Position numbers and translations under genes: made by a program. Under the pieces are notes generated by a model. That model saw only the letters and a program-made list of their open reading frames with translations. It had not been told where the DNA came from and searched no databases. DNA of 64,000 bases from Parapontixanthobacter sp963736595 (GTDB taxonomy: Bacteria > Pseudomonadota > Alphaproteobacteria > Sphingomonadales > Sphingomonadaceae). This document shows, piece by piece, positions 28,689-37,553 of the stretch (position 1 is the first letter of the stretch; each line of letters starts with the position of its first letter). The stretch is taken from NCBI GenBank assembly GCA_963736595.1, contig CAVTPG010000011.1:372001-436000 (forward strand). The letters are read 5' to 3'.

Positions 28689-28748
28689 GTAGGGCCGTGC
28701 GGCAAGGGCGCGTTTACGGCTTGCTTACCATCATCATGCGCCACGCTT

Positions 28749-28774
28749 GGAACCCGTGCCGCGCGCAAACCGTT
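28749..28774 (+). promoter_or_regulatory. EcfG-type general stress promoter
   Basis: GGAAC at 28749-28753 and CGTT at 28771-28774 are separated by exactly 17 bases. This matches the GGAAC-N16/17-CGTT consensus of the alphaproteobacterial general stress sigma factor EcfG. It lies 43 bases upstream of the small secreted protein at 28817. Confidence 0.7.
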
Positions 28775-28816
28775 ACCTTGCCAATATCCACGCTGAAATT
28801 TTCAGGAGATGATGAC

Positions 28817-29140
28817 ATGAAGACTGCATTTTCCGCGCTCGCCGCCGCCACTCTGGCCATTGGCCTGTCCACCCCGGCGCTGGCCGATGACCACGGCGAC
28901 AAGTCCGGCAAAATGACTGCCGAAGTGGTCGAGAAGAACGCGCAAGGCAAAGCGACCAAGGTAAAGTTAGGCGACAAGGTCTATGATGTGTGCATGAAAA
29001 GCGATCAGGATGGCTGCATCAATCCGCGCGAAGCGGGCCTGAATTTCGGCAACCGCGCATTAGATTACTGGCCCGGCAAGCCCGCCAGCCAAATCGATGG
29101 TCCATTGCCGGTGAACAGGCCCGCCAATAGCGACGGTTAA
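28817..29140 (+). CDS. Small secreted protein, probable stress-induced
   Basis: A 107-residue protein with a clear signal peptide (residues 1-23, PALA cleavage site) and a mature part starting DDHGDKSGK. The mature protein has two cysteines (DVCMKSDQDGCINPREAG) and a conserved-looking end (NFGNRALDYWPGKPASQIDGP). CAGGAG sits about 8 bases before the ATG, which also rejects a longer upstream frame. I do not recognise a characterised family; it is probably periplasmic. An EcfG-type promoter precedes it and a strong terminator follows, so it forms a single-gene transcription unit. Confidence 0.8.
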   Translation: MKTAFSALAAATLAIGLSTPALADDHGDKSGKMTAEVVEKNAQGKATKVKLGDKVYDVCMKSDQDGCINPREAGLNFGNRALDYWPGKPASQIDGPLPVNRPANSDG

Positions 29141-29158
29141 GTCTTACCACATATTCGC

Positions 29159-29196
29159 AAAGGGGCGGTTGAGCGTAAGGCTTTGCCGCCCTTTTT
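29159..29196 (+). terminator. Rho-independent terminator
   Basis: The stem AAAGGGGCGG (29159-29168) pairs with CCGCCCTTTT (29186-29195) across ten pairs including one G-U, with a 17-base loop and a run of five T. It begins 19 bases after the small secreted gene. Confidence 0.85.
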
Positions 29197-29367
29197 CGTG
29201 CGTATTTTCCATTCAGCCCGTTTCACTTTCAAAAACCGCTTGAGTGCCCAGACGACGCGATGACAGGCCGGGGACAGCCTTGCCATACCGTGCCGTCGGG
29301 CCGATAGTCATGATCATAAAGGGATCGCACTCGTCACGCTGAAAACCACCAAACTTAGGAGCTTTTC

Positions 29368-29892
29368 ATGCGTAAATTATCTTATCTTATCCCAGCGGCG
29401 TGTCTTATGACGGCCCCGGCAGCAATCGCACACGACACCATGAGCCCGGAAGAAACAACTGTGCTGGACCCGCAACAGACCGATGCCATGACGTCTGATA
29501 TGCAAGAGGGCGATATGCAAAAGAGCGGTGTCCAAGATGCGGATCCGCAATATGACGAAATGCAGGCCCCGACAGAGGCGCCACCACCTGCTCCCGTCCT
29601 GGGCCCGGACGAGCAGGCAGTCTATGATTCTTGGCCGGATCAGCGAAAGGCCGATTTCGCGGCGCTGGCACCTGCCACGCAAAGCTATTTCTGGTCACTT
29701 GGAGCTGACCGGCAAGAGATGTTCTGGGCGATCACACCGCGCGATCGTGAGGCTCTTGCAGGAATGAACGCCGAAGAACAGGACGCGGCATGGCAGCAGG
29801 TCGAGCAAATGATAACTGAAGCGCGGGCTGCTGCATCGAGTGAGCCGATGAACGATACACCTGAGCAAGCGGAAGGTCCAGACGGGCGCTAA
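29368..29892 (+). CDS. Secreted acidic protein of unknown function (174 residues)
   Basis: It has a signal peptide (residues 1-21, AIA cleavage site), then a low-complexity stretch rich in Met, Asp, Gln and Glu (about 25-70) and a proline linker (APTEAPPPAPVLG). A helical domain follows with repeated aromatic patterns (VYDSWPDQRKADFAAL, YFWSLGADRQEMFW). TAGGAG is 7 bases before the ATG. The function is unknown and no family is recognised. The 170 bases upstream, after the terminator at 29196, contain no other gene and no promoter I can define with confidence. Confidence 0.75.
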   Translation: MRKLSYLIPAACLMTAPAAIAHDTMSPEETTVLDPQQTDAMTSDMQEGDMQKSGVQDADPQYDEMQAPTEAPPPAPVLGPDEQAVYDSWPDQRKADFAALAPATQSYFWSLGADRQEMFWAITPRDREALAGMNAEEQDAAWQQVEQMITEARAAASSEPMNDTPEQAEGPDGR

Positions 29893-29914
29893 AGCTCGGC
29901 TCTAAAGACTGGCT

Positions 29915-30499
29915 CTATTGATTGGCAAGGCGGAGCAGCGTGAGCTTCGCCTTGCCCACATTGCGGGATGTGTCGGTGGTAAGCGAATTTACTGCAACAT
30001 CTTCGTCGCGCGCGCATTCCAGCACGATCCAAGTCGCCGGTCCGACCCAGCCCAGACGCACGAGGCGGTCCAAAGCAACATTGCCCGCGCCGGTATGATA
30101 AGGCGGATCGAGCAATATCAGATCATGCGCGACTTTCGCCGGGCCCAATTGCATTACCGAACCCTGATGGACCTGTGCCTTGCTGCGCGCATCCAACGAG
30201 GCGATATTAGTGCGGATCGCTTCGATCGCAGGCTTTTCCTGCTCGACGAACAGGCACGATGCGGCCCCGCGCGACAGCGCTTCCAGACCCAGCGCACCCG
30301 ATCCGGCAAACAGGTCGGCAACCGACAGCCCCTCGAAACTGCCCAGGCGGCTGGTCAGCATATTGAACAGCGTTTCGCGCGTCCGATCGGCGGTCGGGCG
30401 GGTCGTCTCGCCTTTCGGCGTCGTCAGCTTACGTCCGCGCCATTCTCCGGCAATGATCCGGAGCGGTTTGGCTTTGGTCGAAGCGCGAACGGCAGGCAT
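29915..30499 (-). CDS. rsmD: 16S rRNA (guanine966-N2)-methyltransferase RsmD
   Basis: A 194-residue class I methyltransferase that modifies G966 of 16S rRNA in the 30S subunit. It opens IIAGEWRGRKLTTPKG, has the SAM-binding VADLFAGSGALGLEALSRG and the catalytic DPPY motif (LILLDPPYHTG). Its ATG overlaps the stop of the upstream pseudouridine synthase gene as TAATG, so the two are translationally coupled. Confidence 0.95.
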   Translation of the reverse strand: MPAVRASTKAKPLRIIAGEWRGRKLTTPKGETTRPTADRTRETLFNMLTSRLGSFEGLSVADLFAGSGALGLEALSRGAASCLFVEQEKPAIEAIRTNIASLDARSKAQVHQGSVMQLGPAKVAHDLILLDPPYHTGAGNVALDRLVRLGWVGPATWIVLECARDEDVAVNSLTTDTSRNVGKAKLTLLRLANQ

Positions 30500-31287
30500 T
30501 ATTTACGTGCGTCCCGCGACAATTCCTTGCGCAACCGCTCGACTTCGCTTTGCTTCACTTCAGCAACGGCACCGCGGCCCAAATCGCCAAGTTCGAACAC
30601 GCCATAGCGGGTGCGCATCAGGCGCGACACTTCAAGGCCCAGATGTTCAAGCACGCGGCGCACTTCGCGGTTTTTGCCTTCGCTCAGTGTCAGCTCGATC
30701 CACTGGTTGCGCCCGGTGCGGCGTTCGAGATTGGCATCGATCCGCCCATAATGGATGCCTTCGATGGTGATCCCTTCGATGAGGCTTTCCAGCTGATGCT
30801 GCGAGACTTCTCCAAAAGCCCGCGCACGATACGTCCGCTCGATCTTGCTCGACGGCAATTCCAGCGCCCGCTTTAGCGCGCCATCATTGGTCATCAACAG
30901 CAAGCCTTCGGTGGTGAAATCCAACCGACCGACCGGCATGACGCGCGGCGTTCCCTTCGGGAGGGCATTGCGCAGCGCATCGTAAATCGTCGGGCGACCG
31001 GAGAAATCGCGCTCTGCCGTGAGCAGGCCGGAAGGCTTGTGAAAAATGAACAAACGCGCAGGCTCGGGCTTTCCGACGGGTTTTCCATCCACCGTCACAC
31101 CGGTCAGATCGGGGATGATGGTGGCAGGTGTGTCCAGCACTTTGCCCCCAATTGCCACGCGGCCATCGCCGATCATCCGTTCGACTTCCCGGCGGCTGGC
31201 GACCCCGGCACGTGCGAGCAATTTTGCAATGCGGTGGCCGTCAGGCTTTGTGGCTAGCGGATCGTACGGGGCAGGGGTGTCAGGCAT
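30499..31287 (-). CDS. RNA pseudouridine synthase of the RsuA/RluB/RluF group
   Basis: A 262-residue enzyme with an S4 RNA-binding domain at about 18-65 (IAKLLARAGVASRREVERMI) and a pseudouridine synthase domain whose catalytic Asp is in VGRLDFTTEGLLLMTNDG. The closest group is RluB, which modifies U2605 of 23S rRNA, but RsuA/RluF members are similar. The ATG at 31287 is preferred; an upstream in-frame ATG would add 18 residues. It is coupled with rsmD, making a small rRNA-modification operon. Confidence 0.9.
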   Translation of the reverse strand: MPDTPAPYDPLATKPDGHRIAKLLARAGVASRREVERMIGDGRVAIGGKVLDTPATIIPDLTGVTVDGKPVGKPEPARLFIFHKPSGLLTAERDFSGRPTIYDALRNALPKGTPRVMPVGRLDFTTEGLLLMTNDGALKRALELPSSKIERTYRARAFGEVSQHQLESLIEGITIEGIHYGRIDANLERRTGRNQWIELTLSEGKNREVRRVLEHLGLEVSRLMRTRYGVFELGDLGRGAVAEVKQSEVERLRKELSRDARK

Positions 31288-31443
31288 AGGCGGCCAATTA
31301 GGCGCTGGGCCGACCAGAAGCAACACACGCTTGGCGTGCACATCCTTCGAAGCCGCATATATCGCAATGGTTCATCCGCGCTTCCTTAAATGACCGATGG
31401 CGTTATGGGTGGCGCGAAATGACTTTATAAGCGGGAAAAGTGC

Positions 31444-33183
31444 ATGAGCGAAGCAGTGGCAGAGACGGGCGACAAACCAGCCGCAAAGCCGGGCTGGCGC
31501 GCGGTCATCCGTTCACTGAACAACCGCAAAACCGGGTTCATGCTTCTGTTCGGGTTTGCTAGCGGCCTGCCGTTTGCGCTGTTTCTGGGCACTTTGTTCG
31601 CTTGGCTAAGCGATGCCGAGGTGGATCTGGAAACGATGGGCGTCTTTTCGCTGATCGGGCTGGCTTACGCGTTTCAATTCATCTGGTCGCCGCTGATCGA
31701 CAAGGTCAATATCGCAGGGTTGCGCAGGCTGGGGCGGCGCAAACAGTGGATCGTCCCGGCGCAATTGCTGCTCGGCATCATCCTTGTTTCGCTGGCGCTG
31801 AGCAATCCAAGTAATGAAAATATCGGCTGGTTCTCGCTGCTGGCGGGCATCGGCGCATTGGCCTCGGCCACGCAGGATATCGCCATTAACGCTTGGCGGA
31901 TCGATGTCGCGGACGAAGTCGCTACGCTGGATATGCTCTCGACGATCTACCAGATGGGCTACCGCTTGTCCTCGCTGGTTGGCGGCGCATTGGGCCTGAT
32001 TATCGCGGCACGGATCGGCTGGCCGCAAACTTATATGATGATGGGGGCAATTCTGCTCGCAATCGGCTTCATCGGCCTGTTTGCGCCGGATAGCGATAGT
32101 TCCAAGGCGCGGCCGGGCGAAGTTGAAATTGAAGACGAATTGCTGGTGGCCTTGCGCCACAAAGGCGAGTTGGAGCCGGGCGTGCGGGCCAAAGCGCTGG
32201 CGCTGGTCGCGGTTTTGTGGGCGGGCAGCATCGGGGTGTTACTGACCTTTATGTATATGTCGCTGTTCTACGCGCCCGAAGACCGCCCGAACCCGACCGA
32301 TTTCACGCTGAATTATGGACCTTGGATTATCGTCGCGACCGTGGTGATACCGGCGCTGATCGCTGGCTGGCTTGCCGGACAAAAGAGCAAAGGCCTGCAT
32401 TTGCTGGCCGAGGATACGCCGCCCGCGACCGGAAGCGGGTTCGTGATGGATCACCTGTATCGCGCGCTGCTGCTGCCGCTGGTTGAGTTTGTCGGGCGCA
32501 TTGGTTGGTCGCTGGTGCTGATCCTGTCGCTGGTCCTGACATACCGGATTTGTGACGCAGTATGGGGAACGTTTGCCTATCCGTTTTATCTGGGCGAGCT
32601 GCAATATACGAAGGACGAGGTCGCGGTTGCGTCTAAATTCTTTGGCGTCGGCGCGATCATTCTGGGGTTGGCGCTGGGCGGCTATATGCTGACAGTGTTC
32701 GGGCGAATGTTCACCCTGACCGTCGGTGCATTGCTGGCGGCGCTGACCAATCTGCTTTACGCAGATATGGCAGTCGGCGGCTTTCGCATGGCAGCGGTCA
32801 GTGAGGCCATCGGCTTCACCTGGGCGGTCGAGCAATTTGGCGGGACAGCCAAGCTCGCCAAGCTGATGGTGACCATCGGGGGCGAAAATCTCGCCATCGG
32901 CATCGCTGGAGCGGCCTATATCGCGTGGCTATCGTCCATCGTTTCGAAGAAATTCAGCGCGGTGCAATATGCGCTGCTGTCTTCGCTGACGCTGCTGGTC
33001 GGCACGCTGGGTCGCGGGGCATTAGGCGAAATGATCGAGGATCGCGGATATTACGACGTATTTATCTTAACGACTTTTATCGGATTTCTCGCGGTTATCT
33101 TGTGCATTGCAGAATGGATTCGCGTCTCGCGCGCTGGAGCCAATAGTGGAGTCGTAACGCCCGAAGCATCGGCACTGACCTAA
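31444..33183 (+). CDS. AmpG-like muropeptide MFS permease
   Basis: A 579-residue inner-membrane transporter of the major facilitator family. The FGFASGLPFALFLGTLFAWLS opening and the GRRKQWI and ATQDIAINAWRID signatures are typical of AmpG, which imports anhydro-muropeptides for murein recycling. It is about 90 residues longer than E. coli AmpG because of extra loop and C-terminal helices, as in other alphaproteobacterial members. Its stop overlaps the convergent folC stop by three bases. It is functionally linked with the lytic transglycosylase at 2.7 kb. Confidence 0.88.
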   Translation: MSEAVAETGDKPAAKPGWRAVIRSLNNRKTGFMLLFGFASGLPFALFLGTLFAWLSDAEVDLETMGVFSLIGLAYAFQFIWSPLIDKVNIAGLRRLGRRKQWIVPAQLLLGIILVSLALSNPSNENIGWFSLLAGIGALASATQDIAINAWRIDVADEVATLDMLSTIYQMGYRLSSLVGGALGLIIAARIGWPQTYMMMGAILLAIGFIGLFAPDSDSSKARPGEVEIEDELLVALRHKGELEPGVRAKALALVAVLWAGSIGVLLTFMYMSLFYAPEDRPNPTDFTLNYGPWIIVATVVIPALIAGWLAGQKSKGLHLLAEDTPPATGSGFVMDHLYRALLLPLVEFVGRIGWSLVLILSLVLTYRICDAVWGTFAYPFYLGELQYTKDEVAVASKFFGVGAIILGLALGGYMLTVFGRMFTLTVGALLAALTNLLYADMAVGGFRMAAVSEAIGFTWAVEQFGGTAKLAKLMVTIGGENLAIGIAGAAYIAWLSSIVSKKFSAVQYALLSSLTLLVGTLGRGALGEMIEDRGYYDVFILTTFIGFLAVILCIAEWIRVSRAGANSGVVTPEASALT

Positions 33184-34470
33184 CGCGGCAATTCGTCGTT
33201 TTTCCGCAAAACCTCGCCTGCGAGGTAAAGTGATCCGGCAATGAGCACCGGCAAATGATCATCGGGCAAACTGCGCATAGCATCGCTGACATTGGATGCA
33301 GCGCGAGCGTTGGGTCCGAAAGCTTCCACCGTGTGATATGGGTGCTGCGGAACCGGGACCACGGTAACACTGGCAAGATTGGCGGCCAAAGGTTCGAGGA
33401 GCGCCAGCGGGTCTTTGCCTTCGATCATGCCTGTAATCAGATGCAGCCGCTGCCCGGCAAAATGCGCCGCCAGCGCCTCGCCCGCATTGCGGTTGTGTCC
33501 ACCATCCAGCCAAGTCTCGCGCGTTCCGGTCAGCGATCCTTTGCCAAGCCGTTGCAACCGGGCAGGCCATGATGCGCTTTGCAATCCGGTCGCAATCGCA
33601 TCGCGCGAAACGCTGACGAAATCCTGATGCCGCAGCATGGCAATGGCAAGTGCTGCATTCTCCGCTTGATGCACGCCCGGTAAGTTCGGCAGCGGCAGGG
33701 CCAGTTCGCCATGTCGGTCGGCATAATGCAGCCCCGTGTCGCTCGCGCTTGCATGCCAATCGCGTCCGCGCATCGCCAAGGGCGCACCTGCCGATAAGGC
33801 CGCGCGCTCGATTTCCAGCTCGGCTTCGGCAGGATAGGACAGCGTCACAAGGGAGCATCCCGGCTTCGTAATTCCTGCTTTTTCGAATGCAATCCGGGCG
33901 AGCGGCGCGTCCGGTGTGCCTGCCTCCGGTGCCAGCAAAAAACGTTCGTGATCGATGCCCAGCGCCGCAATCCCGCAGGCGGCAGGCGCGGTCAGCACAT
34001 TGGTCGCATCGAAGCGTCCGCCCATGCCGACTTCCACGACGCAAACATCAGCGGGCGTTCGGGAGAAGGCGAGAAAAGCTGGCCGCAATCGTGACTTCGA
34101 AAAAGCTGACTTCGAGCCCGTCGCTGGCATCCAGCACTTCGGCCAAGAGCGTCGCCAGCATCGTATCGGATACCAGCTCACCCGCGATGCGGATCCGTTC
34201 ATTATAGCGCACCAGATGCGGGCTGGTGATGACGTGGACGCGCTTGCCATCGGCTTCCAGCATCGCGCGCAAAAACGCACAGGTCGAGCCTTTGCCATTG
34301 GTTCCGGCGACATGGAAAACGGGGGCTAACTGCGTGTGCGGATTGCCAAGCCGTTCCAGCAGATTGCGGATGGTATCGAGACCCAGGCGACCTTGTGGCA
34401 GAGATAATCGCGCCAGCCGATCGAGCTGCGCTTGCACTGCGGCATCGTCCGATCGGCCGAAATCGCGCAT
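33180..34470 (-). pseudogene. folC: Dihydrofolate/folylpolyglutamate synthase, frameshifted
   Basis: The 5' part (34470 to about 34080) encodes the N-terminal ATP-binding region, with AGTNGKGSTCAFLRAMLEA and TSPHLVRYNERI. The 3' part in another frame continues with FLAFSRTPADVCVVEVGMGGRFDATNV and the C-terminal domain (WLDGGHNRNAGEALAAHF). One extra base near 34080 breaks the frame; removing it restores AAAFLAFSRTPAD and a 429-residue protein, the normal size. FolC adds glutamate to dihydropteroate and folates and is usually essential. The gene lies 7 bases after accD, at the end of the trp-acc operon. A sequencing error is more likely than true loss. Confidence 0.9.
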
Positions 34471-34477
34471 TGCTCGC

Positions 34478-35329
34478 TTAAGCCGCTGCCTCGACCGGCT
34501 GCAAATAATCCAAAATTTGCGCCAGAGTTTCGCGCAAATCGTGCCGGGTCACGACCATATCGACCATGCCGTGCTTGTGGAGATACTCGGCCCGCTGAAA
34601 GCCATCGGGCAATTGCTCGCGAATGGTGTCTTGGATCACTCGCTGTCCGGCGAAACCGATCAATGCGCCGGGTTCGGCAATGTGAATGTCGCCGAGCATC
34701 GCATAGCTGGCGGTGACGCCGCCGGTTGTGGGGTCGGTCAGCACGACGATATAGGGAAGGTTGGCTTGCCTCAAACGCCGCGTCATCACGGTCGCTTTGG
34801 GCATTTGCATCAGGCTCAAAATGCCCTCCTGCATCCGTGCGCCGCCCGCTGCCGTCACCACGATATACGCGCAATTCCGCCGCAAGGCTTCGTCCGCGCC
34901 CTGACAAAACGCCGTACCGACAGCCATGCCCATCGATCCGCCCATGAAGCCGAAATCCTGCACTCCGACCACGGCCGGATTTGCGTCGATCGCACCGGAG
35001 CCGACCGTAAAAGCATCCTTGTGCGGATTCTTCGCGCGCGCTTGTTTCAGCCGCTCGGTATATTTCTTCGTATCGCGAAATTTCAGCGGATCTTCGGTGA
35101 CGTCGGGTTGGGGTAGAACCGTAAAGCCCTCATCCAGCGTTATTTCCAACCGCCGGTCCGCGCCGATCCGCCCGTGATATTCGCATTTGGGGCAGACCGA
35201 GAGGTTTTCCTCATAATCCTTGGTGAACAGCATATCCTGACACGAGGGACATTTGGTCCACAAATTGTCAGGCGTGTCGCGCTTGGCGAGGAAGGGAAGC
35301 GTGTTCCGAACGCGGGAAAACCAGGTCAT
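34478..35329 (-). CDS. accD: Acetyl-CoA carboxylase carboxyltransferase subunit beta
   Basis: A 283-residue subunit that, with AccA, transfers CO2 from carboxybiotin to acetyl-CoA for fatty-acid synthesis. A zinc ribbon lies at the N terminus with Cys27, Cys30, Cys46 and Cys49. The crotonase-like core carries GFMGGSMGMAVGTAF and TAAGGARMQEG. The start overlaps the trpA stop as ATGA. The order trpA-accD-folC is common in proteobacteria. Confidence 0.97.
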   Translation of the reverse strand: MTWFSRVRNTLPFLAKRDTPDNLWTKCPSCQDMLFTKDYEENLSVCPKCEYHGRIGADRRLEITLDEGFTVLPQPDVTEDPLKFRDTKKYTERLKQARAKNPHKDAFTVGSGAIDANPAVVGVQDFGFMGGSMGMAVGTAFCQGADEALRRNCAYIVVTAAGGARMQEGILSLMQMPKATVMTRRLRQANLPYIVVLTDPTTGGVTASYAMLGDIHIAEPGALIGFAGQRVIQDTIREQLPDGFQRAEYLHKHGMVDMVVTRHDLRETLAQILDYLQPVEAAA

Positions 35330-36116
35330 GTGCGTGCCTTTGCCGCCGAATGCACCGCTTTGGCAAGTTTTGCCGTTAATTCGCGCAGATGTTCGGGTGC
35401 TTTGTTCCCATATCGGCCCACCAGCTCGACCAGCGCACTCCCGACTACGACGCCATCGGCAACTTGTGCGATCTCGGCAGCTTGTTCCGGTGTGCGGACG
35501 CCGAACCCAACCGCAATGGGCAAATCGGTGGCAGCTTTTAGCTTAGCGACGGCTTCCGCGATCGAAGTCTGCGCCGCTTGTTGTTTGCCGGTAATTCCTG
35601 CGACCGAGACGTAATAGACGAAGCCGGCCGAGCCTTCCAGCACTTGCGGCAAGCGTTTGGCGTCGGTGGTGGGCGTGGCGAGGCGGATGGGCGCAACGCC
35701 GTGTGCGCGTAGGGCAGGGCCGAGCGCGGCGTCTTCCTCCGGCGGAATATCGACGCAGATCACACCATCGACGCCGGCTGCTGCGCATTGACTACCAAAC
35801 CATTCCGGGCCGCGCCGGATCATCGGATTTGCATAACCCATCAGCACGAGCGGTACGTCGGGATGCCGCTGCCGGAAAATAGCGGCGATCGCAAACACAT
35901 CGGCGGTGGTCGTGCCCGCGCCAAGCGAGCGAATATTCGCTTCCTGAATGGCAGGACCATCGGCCATCGGATCGGTGAAGGGCATCCCTAGCTCGATCAC
36001 ATCCGCACCGCCTGCAACTAATGCGTCAAGATTGGCCGCCGTGTCACCATCGCCGCAGTGACGAAGCAGACGAGGGCGGGGTGGGGCTTGGCGAAGGCGT
36101 CCGAGAGGCGGGTCAA
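35326..36116 (-). pseudogene. trpA: Tryptophan synthase alpha subunit, frameshifted near the N terminus
   Basis: A TTG at 36116, with GGAG 8 bases upstream, starts the reading TRLSDAFAKPHPALVCFVTA. The frame then breaks at about 36053, where one G of an expected GGG is missing. The following frame continues GDGDTAANLDALVAGGADVIELGMPFTDPMADGPAIQ and is intact to the stop, with the catalytic Glu and Asp in VIELGMPFTD and the GFGVRTPEQA loop. Repaired, the protein has 263 residues. TrpA cleaves indole-glycerol phosphate to indole for TrpB. No alternative in-frame start gives a sensible N terminus, so the gene as given cannot make complete TrpA. Confidence 0.88.
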
Positions 36117-36119
36117 TAC

Positions 36120-36290
36120 TTACGCTCCACGAGATGCTAGGTAAACGGCAAGAACCGTTCCCGCAACAACCATCAATCCTCCGATGGTCCCATCCCAACC
36201 AGAAAACTCGAATTTGTCCAGCCAAAGCAGCGCAAAACCTGGAATAAACAGCAACAGATCGGACAAAAGAAGCTTTTTTCGCGGGCTCAT
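36120..36290 (-). CDS. Small two-helix membrane protein inside the trp operon
   Basis: A 56-codon gene whose ATG overlaps the trpB stop (ATGA) and whose stop ends 3 bases before the trpA start codon. The product begins MSPRKKLLLSDLLLFIPGFA and has two hydrophobic segments (about 7-23 and 38-53) joined by a short loop with charged and aromatic residues (LDKFEFSGWDG). The Lys/Arg-rich N terminus predicts a cytoplasmic location for both ends. No family recognised. The tight overlaps on both sides argue that it is translated. Its membership in the tryptophan operon is unusual. Confidence 0.65.
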   Translation of the reverse strand: MSPRKKLLLSDLLLFIPGFALLWLDKFEFSGWDGTIGGLMVVAGTVLAVYLASRGA

Positions 36291-37543
36291 ATCTCCACTC
36301 CCAGCTTTTCTGCTACGGTGAAGATGTCCTTATCGCCGCGACCGCACAAATTCATCAGGATGATCGCGTCCTCGTCCATCTGTCCCGCTCGCTGCGCTAC
36401 GGCGGCAATCGCGTGTGACGGTTCGAGCGCGGGGATGATGCCTTCGGTCCGGCACAAGAGCTGGAAGCCTTCCAACGCCTCCTCATCCGTAACGGCGGTG
36501 TATTCGACCCGTCCGCTGTCCTTCAGCCAGGCGTGTTCCGGGCCAATGCCGGGATAATCGAGCCCTGCGCTGATCGAATGGCCTTCGGTAATCTGGCCGT
36601 CTTCATCCTGCAGCAGATAGGTCTTGTTGCCATGCAGCACACCGGGCGATCCGCCGAGCAGGCTGGCCGCGTGTTGATCGCCGTCTAATCCATGTCCGGC
36701 TGCTTCGACACCCAGCATCGCGACATCGCTATCGTCGAGAAACGGATGGAACAGCCCAAGCGCGTTCGATCCGCCGCCGATGCAGGCTACAGCCAAGTCC
36801 GGCAAGCGGCCCGCACGGTCCAGCATTTGCGCGCGCGCTTCGACCCCGATCACGCTTTGGAAATCGCGCACCATTTCAGGATAGGGATGCGGGCCTGCCG
36901 CTGTGCCGATAATGTAGAACGTGTCGTGGACGTTGGCGACCCAGTCGCGCAGTCCTTCGTTCATCGCATCCTTTAGCGTGGCAGCGCCGCTGGTCACGGG
37001 GATGACTTCTGCGCCGAGCAGCTTCATGCGGAACACATTGGGGCTTTGCCGCTTAACATCCTCCGCGCCCATGTAGATGACGCAGGGCAAGCCGAAACGC
37101 GCGCAAACAGTGGCCGTTGCAACACCATGCTGGCCCGCGCCGGTTTCCGCGATAATCCGCGTTTTACCCATGCGGATCGCCAGCAAAATCTGCCCAATGC
37201 AATTGTTGATCTTATGCGCGCCGGTATGGTTCAGTTCGTCGCGCTTGAACCAGATTTGCGCGCCGCGCTTTTCTCCATTTGGGCCGTCTGGCGCATTCTT
37301 GCGTAAGTCTTCGGTCAGCCGCTCGGCATAATACAATGGAGAGGGCCGCCCGACATAATGCTTCATCAGATCATCGAATTCGGCCTGAAATGCCGGATCG
37401 CTTTGCGCGGCGCGATATTCGCGTTCCAGATCCAGCACCAGCGGCATCAGTGTTTCGGCAACATACCGCCCGCCATAATCGCCGAAATGCCCCTGTGCAT
37501 CGGGCATATTGCGGAAAGAATTGGGTGGTGGCGGAGTGGTCAT
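36287..37543 (-). CDS. trpB: Tryptophan synthase beta subunit
   Basis: A 418-residue PLP enzyme that joins indole and serine to make tryptophan. The PLP lysine is in LNHTGAHKINNCIGQ, with the phosphate-binding GGGSNA loop (CIGGGSNALG) and the GDYGGRYVAETLM opening. The ATG at 37543 is preferred because GAGG lies about 9 bases upstream; two in-frame ATGs further up would overlap trpF and have no such site. Its stop overlaps the small membrane protein gene. Confidence 0.96.
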   Translation of the reverse strand: MTTPPPPNSFRNMPDAQGHFGDYGGRYVAETLMPLVLDLEREYRAAQSDPAFQAEFDDLMKHYVGRPSPLYYAERLTEDLRKNAPDGPNGEKRGAQIWFKRDELNHTGAHKINNCIGQILLAIRMGKTRIIAETGAGQHGVATATVCARFGLPCVIYMGAEDVKRQSPNVFRMKLLGAEVIPVTSGAATLKDAMNEGLRDWVANVHDTFYIIGTAAGPHPYPEMVRDFQSVIGVEARAQMLDRAGRLPDLAVACIGGGSNALGLFHPFLDDSDVAMLGVEAAGHGLDGDQHAASLLGGSPGVLHGNKTYLLQDEDGQITEGHSISAGLDYPGIGPEHAWLKDSGRVEYTAVTDEEALEGFQLLCRTEGIIPALEPSHAIAAVAQRAGQMDEDAIILMNLCGRGDKDIFTVAEKLGVEI

Positions 37544-37553
37544 ATTCGGTGCC

